Position numbers and translations under genes: made by a program
Notes under the pieces: generated by a model
Told to the model about the DNA's origin: nothing
The model's input: the letters and a program-made list of their open reading frames with translations, nothing else
Database searches by the model: none
Shown: one piece after another, positions 57,242 through 64,000 of the stretch
How the letters are laid out: every line of letters begins with the position of its first letter
Position numbering within the stretch: position 1 is the stretch's first letter
Origin: Entonaema liquescens
Taxonomy: Eukaryota > Ascomycota > Sordariomycetes > Xylariales > Xylariaceae
Assembly: GCA_902805475.1 (NCBI GenBank)
Contig: CADCSX010000005.1
Location: 3,359,501 to 3,423,500 of the forward strand
Reading direction: 5' to 3'
Length of the DNA stretch: 64,000 nt

Positions 57242-58708
57242 ATGGCAGACAACGCAACTTCAACAATCACGTCGCCGCCCGACAAGAAACTCAAGTCTCA
57301 CAAGAAGCATAAACGACATCGCGAAGCTGATAGTATCGAAGGTAGCGAGCGCAAGCACAAGAAATCAAAGAGTAGCACGAATGCTCCAGTTCCAGGGCAA
57401 GAAGAACCAATCCAGATAGTGGCTAAGTTGCCTGAAGCAGTTATACCAGAGACAGAAGCAAGCGGCAACGACAGCAAAGCAGGGAAGACGAAGAAGAGAC
57501 CAAGACATAAGGAAAGGGACCGAACTATAGAAAAAGCAGATGTGTCCCAAATAGCGCAAGATAGCGCGCTAGACGGAAGCACCCCCAAAAAGGAAAAGAA
57601 GAAGCCAAAGGAACATAAGAAGAAGCATGATAAGCCGGCAGTACAAGATGACACTGCAGAGTCGTCCGTCGTTCTGGATAGCCAATCTGCTCCGACAGCA
57701 CAGGACCAAGAGATAGGGGATCATGACCCGGATTCTATGGACATTGATTCAGTGCCCGCCGAGACTTCGAATTCCGACGAATTTGGACAAAAGCCGGCAT
57801 CCAGCGAATACCCTTTCTTCACCCAGACCGTTTCGCAGTACCTTCCTCTATTCCCGTCAGGTTTAATCGAACCGATAGAAGGTTTTGCGGACCAGCATCT
57901 TAGACCTCTACTTAATCGTTACGTCCCTAGCTTTCGTGGTGTTCTGCTGGCATATCGAAACCCGCGCATTGGAGAGGCACCAGGTAGGGGGTCACTGACT
58001 GAAAAAAGCAAGGCGAAGGAGACTGTCCTACTAGAATCCATCAATGAGTACGCGGTAGCTTTCGGGTGGTTAACAGTCGATGTGGACCTATTCCGACCGT
58101 CTCGAGGCGCGTCAATGGAGGGTATAGTGAATCTACAAGGAGAGGGCCATATTGGAGTCGTCTGTTGGAACATGTTCAATGCTTCTATCGAAGCATCGCG
58201 ATTACCCCATGGCTGGCGCTGGGTTGATTTACTATCCAAGGATAAAGATAAAGGCAAAGACAAAGGAAAGGGGAGGAAGACAGACAGGGAGAAGACGGTC
58301 GAGGAAGCCAAGCTCCCGACCCCCGAACCCCTTGAGGATCCTGACGAGGATACCACCCAGATGCATACTACAGGTTACTGGGTGGATGATACCGGAAAGA
58401 GAATACGAGGAGGGGCTAGGATCTACTTTAGGATCAAACATTACGAAGTTGGTGTTAGTGGCGATTACGGTTACCTAAGTATCGAAGGTACGATGTTGGC
58501 AGAGGAAGAAGAGAAGGCTAAGAATGCCGAGGAGATGGAGATCTTAAGACGACGTAAACTAAAGCATGGTGGCGTATTGCGGAAAGAACAGAAGCGTTTG
58601 CCGGAATTCAGCATGACTAAATTCGGCGTGAATGAAACGGAAGACAACGAGACTCAGCGGGCCCCCGTGCAGTGGGTAGCACGTCGTCCGGGGAGCGATA
58701 CTGAGTAG
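57242..58708 (+). CDS. RPA43: DNA-directed RNA polymerase I subunit Rpa43
   Basis: A single-exon protein of 488 aa. The N-terminal 160 residues are Lys/His-rich and low in complexity (SHKKHKRHRE, KKEKKKPKEHKKKHDK), probably nucleolar targeting. The conserved core starts near residue 191 with YPFFTQTVSQYLPLFPSG, followed by HLRPLLNRYVPSFRGVLLAY and NEYAVAFGWLTVDVDLFRP. This is the SHS2-like domain that pairs with Rpa14 and contacts Rrn3. An OB-fold follows (MEGIVNLQGEGHIGVVCWNMFNASI in two parts) and is interrupted by a charged insert (SKDKDKGKDKGKG). WVDDTGKRIRGGARIYFRI closes the OB-fold. Rpa43 is required to start rRNA transcription in the nucleolus. It is longer than the yeast protein (326 aa) because of the basic N-terminus. 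The ATG at 57242 is the first in frame. Confidence 0.92.
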   Translation: MADNATSTITSPPDKKLKSHKKHKRHREADSIEGSERKHKKSKSSTNAPVPGQEEPIQIVAKLPEAVIPETEASGNDSKAGKTKKRPRHKERDRTIEKADVSQIAQDSALDGSTPKKEKKKPKEHKKKHDKPAVQDDTAESSVVLDSQSAPTAQDQEIGDHDPDSMDIDSVPAETSNSDEFGQKPASSEYPFFTQTVSQYLPLFPSGLIEPIEGFADQHLRPLLNRYVPSFRGVLLAYRNPRIGEAPGRGSLTEKSKAKETVLLESINEYAVAFGWLTVDVDLFRPSRGASMEGIVNLQGEGHIGVVCWNMFNASIEASRLPHGWRWVDLLSKDKDKGKDKGKGRKTDREKTVEEAKLPTPEPLEDPDEDTTQMHTTGYWVDDTGKRIRGGARIYFRIKHYEVGVSGDYGYLSIEGTMLAEEEEKAKNAEEMEILRRRKLKHGGVLRKEQKRLPEFSMTKFGVNETEDNETQRAPVQWVARRPGSDTE

Positions 58709-59262
58709 ATGGAGCACCAGACCATGTATAATCTTTCTCATACGTCTGGGAGTAGGCGAATACAGGCGCAACAAGGTCGGGTCGGTCGAAGATGATCGAA
58801 GCTGCGGCTAATATTAACATGATACCGAGTTTCCAGCGTAAAACGTTCTCTGCTTGTCTATCAAACGACCCTCTTATTTATAACGCTACCTACCTGGCAC
58901 CTAAGCTTAGGATCAACATACTTCAATATGCCAACACACCTGACTCTTTTAATAATATCCGACGATGGTTAAAAAAAAAAAAAAAAAAAAAAAGGCATGT
59001 GTTAAGCGTAAGATCTTATTTATATCTAGGAAATTCTCGAGTCTTCAACGGATGAAGGGATAAGGTTACCTGAGAAAAAACCAAAGGTGACAAATATAAT
59101 TTCAACTAAATCATTAGAGGGTTAATGTTGATTGGTCGATAGAAAAGACCAAGAGGATCGAGATTAGTAACCCCTCCAAGGTGAGATCTAAGATGAGATA
59201 TATTGCGTTGCATAACTGTGACTAGTTGCTATAATATCTACCTTTATGAATAAGTATTTATA
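58709..59262. other. intergenic spacer
   Basis: About 550 bp between Rpa43 and the 2EXR gene, with a 23-nt A-tract at 58971. An 87-codon open frame across the A-tract encodes a Lys run and is not a gene. Confidence 0.6.
58971..58993 (+). repeat. poly(A) tract, about 23 nt
   Basis: An uninterrupted A run on the given strand, about 260 bp after the Rpa43 stop codon. Confidence 0.9.
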
Positions 59263-60315
59263 ATGGACTCATCCTTTCCACAGTTTCGCCTTTTCCCCGC
59301 CGAGCTCCGTTCTAAGATATGGCGTCTCGCTATACCACACCGTGTCGTCCCCGCGAGGCTGAAGTTGGATCTAGATGCGTGGAATGCCGCAACAGAATCG
59401 GATTGGGTGCAGGTCCATTACCGTATCATCCCTGACGGTCAGACACCACCTCTCCCGCGTCTGGCTCGAGTTAATCGCGAGGCACGGCATGAGATAGCGA
59501 AGAGCTACAAGCCGCTTCAGATTAGTAGGGATACCATAAAACGATCCCTAGGAACCCAATGGGTGGATGAAGTAGCTCTCGGTATTATGTGTGGCAGTTC
59601 TAGAATCACGCAGTTCAACGTGGAGAGCGACGTACTCGAATGGGCAGAACCACGACGTTGGAGCACTGGTACCCGAGAGTTACCATATCCAATATTCTTA
59701 GCTACGTGTTTGTCAGTGAGACATGTCAGCTTGGAATATAACCTTGCGATGCATACACAGCTGGAGACTCTAGCTCTAGCTGTCCTGGACCAAGACCAGC
59801 AACTTGAGACGCTAACTATTGGTCTTAACGTCGAATTTCGTTCTGGGAAGTTGGATTCCCGGTTCCGGCTGGCGAGAAGTCCGCCTGGCCCCAGCATGTT
59901 CTTCCTCGAGAAATTTGCAGAGTGGAAGGATGTCGATGATATCCTGTCGCAATATCCAACTTGCCTTCTCTATAAAGCCATGCCGGACGACCCCATACAA
60001 AGCTTACATCCTCTCATCAATGAGACCCTCACAAAAGGCTACTCGCCCGCTCAAATGCCTCTGGCGTCTAAGACGCGGTTAGACACGCGGTTTTCTATCT
60101 ACGAAATACTCCGACCGGGAAAGCCAAAAGATGAAGGGTCGTCTCTTTCGTTAGATTGGGCCTACCAACAGGGATCTAAAGTTTTTATCTCGGACTGCTT
60201 CGGTAACAGACACGTATGTGCAGATTATAGTGTTTCTTTATATCAAATCTACAATTTATGGTTTTTTTTTTCGTTTGTTTGGTTGGTTTATGCCCTCCTT
60301 TCTTACATAAATTAA
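59263..60315 (+). CDS. 2EXR-domain fungal protein
   Basis: A single open frame of 350 aa. The N-terminus (FPQFRLFPAELRSKIWRLAI, residues 5-24) is the start of the 2EXR domain, common in fungi and of unknown function, followed by PLPRLARVNREARHEIAKSY. The middle is mixed alpha/beta, with no catalytic motif. The last 25 residues (YNLWFFFSFVWLVYALLSYI) are strongly hydrophobic and are coded by a T-rich stretch with a run of ten T. They could be a tail anchor, but reading into an intron or the 3' leader is just as likely; a GTATGT donor-like word lies at 60214. So residues 1 to about 317 are secure and the C-terminus is not. Confidence 0.75.
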   Translation: MDSSFPQFRLFPAELRSKIWRLAIPHRVVPARLKLDLDAWNAATESDWVQVHYRIIPDGQTPPLPRLARVNREARHEIAKSYKPLQISRDTIKRSLGTQWVDEVALGIMCGSSRITQFNVESDVLEWAEPRRWSTGTRELPYPIFLATCLSVRHVSLEYNLAMHTQLETLALAVLDQDQQLETLTIGLNVEFRSGKLDSRFRLARSPPGPSMFFLEKFAEWKDVDDILSQYPTCLLYKAMPDDPIQSLHPLINETLTKGYSPAQMPLASKTRLDTRFSIYEILRPGKPKDEGSSLSLDWAYQQGSKVFISDCFGNRHVCADYSVSLYQIYNLWFFFSFVWLVYALLSYIN

Positions 60316-60345
60316 AGACAGAAGAATACGAAGGAATAAGTATCC

Positions 60346-60362
60346 AAAAAAAAAAAAAAAAA
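60346..60362 (+). repeat. poly(A) tract, about 17 nt
   Basis: An A run on the given strand about 30 bp after the stop codon of the 2EXR gene. Confidence 0.85.
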
Positions 60363-60826
60363 TTTTGGAATTAAAATGAAAGTGACGAGAGGCTAATATT
60401 ATTCGAATACAGTTCTGGTACTACGAAGGCATACAAGTGGATATTCTCTTATGGCTTCAAAGAGTGAGGGATGTTAACGATGGTCTTAACTTGATGGTTC
60501 CTTGCCATGGGTTTTGCGTGCCTGATTATGGATTGCCCTAACGTATGAGCTATGCGTAGAAACTCTAGATGTTCTAATTCAAATGAATATTATAACATCG
60601 TTTGCATTGGTACCAAATAATTTATGATTTATAGAAAGTCATATACTGACTATTTTCATATGTCGTATATATATACCTCTTAAAGTTATAGTTATACCAT
60701 TGATGTTGTAAAGGTTTGTTGCTCGTCTAAACTAAGAGGGAACCTATGTACATACATATGGTTATGATGTATCCACTAGGTGCAGAGGTACCTAAATTAA
60801 GCAGTCGCCCTACGTGTACCTGCATG

Positions 60827-60875
60827 TACCTAGGTATCTGCCCTTAAGATGTTGTGTTGTATCACTACCTAGGTA
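60827..60875. repeat. two TACCTAGGTA palindromes (copies 5 and 6)
   Basis: Exact copies at 60827-60836 and 60866-60875, 39 bp apart start to start, about 220-270 bp before the MFS start codon. Confidence 0.75.
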
Positions 60876-61092
60876 CTATGACGCCTGTAATACGTTAAGG
60901 TTAGGTAGGTACATGTATGTTATGTATGTATCGTATAACACCTACTTCCCATCCGCTACATACATACCTATGAACTGCTGAATATGTATTGTATTTAAAC
61001 ATGAATTAAATTGAGAATCCCCCCCCTCAATTCCTTCAACACCATACATACAATCTATCTTGGATTGAAACAGATTTTATTTGACGCCGGAA

Positions 61093-62767
61093 ATGGCGTC
61101 GTCCTCCGGGCTACGACAATGTATTAGAGATGTTTCTCCATATCTCATCCTTTTAGTCGTTATTAGCACCCTCGGCCCACTGCAGTTCGGTTTCCATCTT
61201 GTAAGTCTCACCACTTTAATCCTCACCACTTAGATGTAGTTATTCTCTTTAGCTTGTTACTTAAAACACTTTTAAACTTTAAGACTCGAGTATCTATAAT
61301 CTAATCTTCCCTTTCTAGGCCGAACTCAACGCACCTCAAGATGTCATCTCCTGTCGGGTCAGACAGCAGTCCGTATCGCGATTCTCCGCCGCCCTATCCT
61401 TCATGTCATCGTCGTCCTCGGAAAAGGATCAACCGACTGTTTCCTCCGCGCTACCCGATTGTGTACCTATGGACGATGCTCAGTTTGCTGTCGTATCGAG
61501 TATGTTTACACTCGGCGGCTTGGTCGGTGCACTGGGAAGCGGTCCTATAGCTTCCGCTAAGGGTCGTCTTGTGGCCATGAGGCTGACCAGCCTGTTCTAC
61601 ATTGTCGGCTCCGTCATCGAGACTCTAGGGGTTTCTATCGCTATGCTAGCTGTTGGTCGCATCTTCTCTGGTGTTGGTGCTGGTGCCGCCACTGTCATCG
61701 TGCCCATTTATATCAGCGAGGTAGCACCGCCCCGCGAACGCGGCACCTTCGGCGCGATGACACAGGTCAGTATCAACGTTGGTATACTGGCTACACAGAC
61801 CATGGGATACTTCTTGAGCTATGGTTCCGCATGGAGGTGGATACTAGGCACCGGTATCATTATCGGCGCCGCCCAAGGCTTCGGATTGTTCCTCATACCA
61901 GAGAGCCCAGCTTGGCTGGCAGCGAACGAGAGCGCTGTCCATGCTAGACGCATATTGCAGAGGATCCGAGGACGGTACTACGATATCGGCGAGGAGACTA
62001 CTACGTGGGGGGACTCTGCAGCGACGCCCGAGGAAGAGGGACTTCTCAACGATCCTTCTAGCCCTAGGAGAGCATCGACCTCGAGTAAAACTAGTGCTAA
62101 AAATAATGGGCATCTCGGCTTCATGGAGGTAGTAAAAGACCCCTTATACCGCCCTGCCCTCATTGCCGCCGTCGGTGTCATGTGCGCACAGCAATTGTGC
62201 GGTATCAATTCCATCATCATGTACTCAGTATCACTCCTCCGAGACCTCCTGCCGATTAGCTCAGCACTGTTAACCATCATAATATCGGCCATCAATCTTA
62301 TTACAACTGTTGCATGTTCGCCGCTGCCGGACAAGCTCGGAAGGAAAACCTGCCTCCTGCTTTCTATCTTTGGACAAGGCGCGAGCGCTCTAGTGCTTGC
62401 CTTGTCCATTTTATTTGAGACGAAAATCCTTTCGGCGGTTACAGTCCTTTTCTTCGTAGCTTTCTTTGCCGTCGGACTTGGCCCTGTGCCTTTTATTCTT
62501 GCGTCTGAGCTTGTTGGACAAGAGGCGGTCGGTGCGACTCAATCTTGTTGTTTAGGCGCAAACTATATCGCCACGTTTCTAGTAGCCCAGTTCTTCCCCA
62601 TCATCAATGTTGCTCTGAATGAGCGATTCGGTGGTGCCGGTTGGGTTTATTTCATATTTACTGCTTTGGCCATCCTATGTGGGTTATTTGTGCTCTGGCG
62701 TGTGCCGGAAACCAAGGGGAAGAAGGATGCAGACGAAGTCTGGGGTCGGACACGGCGGCTTGATTAA
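61093..62767 (+). CDS. MFS sugar-transporter-like permease (Vps73-like)
   Basis: The protein is 518 aa from two exons: 61093-61200 and 61319-62767. The short first exon supplies MASSSGLRQCIRDVSPYLIL and the first membrane span, joined by a GTAAGT...TTCTAG intron to AELNAPQDVISC. Twelve hydrophobic spans are visible. Sugar porter motifs follow in order: GRIFSGVGAGAATVIVPIY then SEVAPPRERG, PESPAWLA after span 6, a GRK motif (DKLGRKTC) and PETKGK at the end. The AELNAPQ opening and PDC-rich loop match the fungal Vps73-like branch, which has an uncertain substrate and is often vacuolar or plasma membrane. A charged Ser-rich central loop (residues about 230-262) is typical. The gene is convergent with the racemase gene, 87 bp apart. 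Confidence 0.91.
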
Positions 62768-62854
62768 AGGCGGCTACAGAGTCTTAACGGCATATATGAG
62801 CAAAGATTTAACTAGCGGTTATGTAATGAAATTGGCAGATCTAATTTATATTCA

Positions 62855-63796
62855 TTATGATGATTTTTCCGGTAAGAGCCTTTGGTATCTGATTGTATGC
62901 TCGAGATGCATTATTGCAGCTCTAACGCCGTCTATAACATGTAGTTGAGAGTATGCAAAATCCCCTCCTATTTCCTCACTGACAGCCTCGCGAATAATGT
63001 CTTCTAACCCGGCCATTCCCGCGCATCCCATTATGATGCAGCGGATGTTCCCCGCAGAAAGAAGCCGCTTGGTTGCTTCTTTCAGCTTTCGCCTCACGAT
63101 AGCGGGATCAACGCCGTCATGAAAGTCGGATGCGTTTAAACCGGTAGATTCAACTCCGGCAAACTTTGGAACTTTGCTACCAGAGCTTCTCGTCTCTGCA
63201 CCAAGGAAATTCCCCACACCCGCGGTTAAGTGTTCCTCCCAGAACTTTCCTGTTGTGACGATACCCCATGACTCGCCGTATGCGAGCACCGATAAGGCGG
63301 CTAGGATACTGGCCTCAAAAATCCCGGTGACGGCCTTGGGGTACTTTGCGTGATCTTTCTGCATAGCTGGTACGAGAGGATGCACGCTATAGCATGCGAC
63401 GACGATCCCGTCGTAGTCTAAACCATTGGGATAGGAAATCTCCAAGTCCTTGAGCACAGCTTGAGTGCTCTCGTCGAGATCCTTCCCATCGTTTATGCTT
63501 GCGGGCGCGCCCTCGGGGCCCGTGTACGAGTGAATCTCGGTTGACTGTAGTTCATCTTGAGGTGAGTGTATGTCTTATTAATTACCTATTTTTCAGTGGT
63601 TTCGCAAAACTGAAGGGATAACAGAGTAGGGTTAAACGTAATAAGGTTGGAAAACTAGTCGGGTCGTGTGTGGACGCACGTATGGTAAGTCTATAGAGTT
63701 GATAACGGTGTTCATGCCATCAGTCATGGCCTTGGAGGAGTTGGGATTCAAGACTAAGATCTTAGTCGCCTTCCCTCGAACAAGTTGAACGCCCAT
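62855..63796 (-). CDS. Asp/Glu/hydantoin racemase family protein (DCG1 type)
   Basis: The protein is 268 aa from two exons: 63796-63680 and 63544-62855, with intron 63545-63679 (GTGCGT...CTACAG) and the frame closed. The first exon gives MGVQLVRGKATKILVLNPNSS, the family's first strand and NPNSS loop; exon 2 continues STEIHSYTGPEGAPASI. The two catalytic cysteines expected of a cofactor-independent racemase are present: Cys90 in VVACYSVHPL and Cys213 in MGCAGMAG. DCG1-type proteins are related to hydantoin/allantoin racemase; yeast DCG1 is under nitrogen control, so a role in allantoin or hydantoin use is likely but unproven. The acceptor was chosen to keep phase 0; another AG at 63556 is possible. 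Length is close to the family's 240-250 aa. Confidence 0.88.
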
Positions 63797-64000
63797 GATG
63801 GTTAATTCTAGCTTCGTCCTCTGGGTAGAAGGAATAGTTTAAATTCCTATTGAGAACAGGTAAACGTCTAAAAATAGGATTTAATAGTAAAGGCTTCCAG
63901 ATAGTTAGATGTAAAGTACTTTGGGGTTCATTTGCCAATATATAACTTATATTCTTAGGTATGTTCTTATGTTCTTATATCCACTCACATATTGCTATGG

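Larger units (their letters stand above)
60316..61092. other. intergenic spacer rich in TACCTAGGTA-type words
   Basis: About 780 bp upstream of the MFS gene. It begins with a 17-nt A-tract (60346-60362), about 30 bp after the 2EXR stop. It holds two TACCTAGGTA copies 39 bp apart and several GTAGGTACATGTATG words. No gene was seen. Confidence 0.6.

Noticed and set aside
60214..60230. 17-nt GTATGT...TATAG as an intron in the 2EXR gene
   Set aside because: Too short for spliceosomal removal.

Overview
The window is nuclear DNA of a filamentous ascomycete (Pezizomycotina, probably Sordariomycetes). The evidence is short spliceosomal introns (47-156 nt, GT...AG, with CTAAC/CTGAT-like branch sites), Zn(II)2Cys6 regulators, fungus-specific families (DUF6604, 2EXR, S28/S10 secreted peptidases, NACHT-TPR proteins), RNA polymerase I subunit Rpa43 and long gene-poor spacers. 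I saw no rRNA, tRNA, CRISPR array or intact transposon. The species cannot be told from the sequence.

Layout. 1-5.7 kb, minus: a NACHT-TPR (NLR-like) gene running off the left edge, broken by two in-frame TAG codons and three frameshifts. 6.3-7.7 kb, minus: a compact delta-12-type fatty acid desaturase. 7.7-11.2 kb: AT-rich and empty. 11.2-14.1 kb, plus: one three-exon gene joining an OTT_1508-type deaminase domain to a MYND zinc finger. 16.6 kb, plus: a small F-box-like protein. 18.4-20.3 kb, plus: a secreted S10 serine carboxypeptidase. 20.6-23.3 kb, minus: a DUF6604 protein, divergent from GTP cyclohydrolase II (23.8-25.2 kb, plus). 25.9-30.5 kb, plus: a 1531-residue acidic, serine-rich nuclear protein with coilin-like layout. 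31.1-31.5 kb, minus: a small complex I subunit (NDUFB7 type) that simple ORF calling misses. 32.3-38.7 kb, plus: an S28 peptidase, a 2,2-dialkylglycine decarboxylase and a Zn2Cys6 regulator in one orientation. 40.7-42.3 kb, minus: a second Zn2Cys6 factor whose zinc cluster lies on a short middle exon. 42.3-48.4 kb: no gene recognised. 48.4-49.8 kb, minus: an RRM-cyclophilin (Cyp6/PPIL4). 50.8-51.3 kb, minus: a small conserved protein with an apparent two-base frameshift, below 4 kb without a recognisable gene. 55.5-56.6 kb, plus: an NmrA/isoflavone-reductase-like oxidoreductase. 57.2-58.7 kb, plus: Rpa43. 59.3-60.3 kb, plus: a 2EXR protein. 61.1-62.8 kb, plus: an MFS sugar-transporter-like protein, convergent with a DCG1-type racemase (62.9-63.8 kb, minus).

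Housekeeping functions (RIB1, NDUFB7, Cyp6, Rpa43, coilin-like protein) alternate with accessory ones. The most coherent candidate functional group is S28 peptidase - dialkylglycine decarboxylase - Zn2Cys6 regulator, which shares CCGCGG palindromes upstream of the last two genes and could serve breakdown of unusual (for example Aib-containing) peptides; this is inference. A 10-bp palindrome, TACCTAGGTA, occurs at least six times, only between genes.

Exon borders were worked out by hand from splice consensus, frame closure and family knowledge. No alignment or database search was run.
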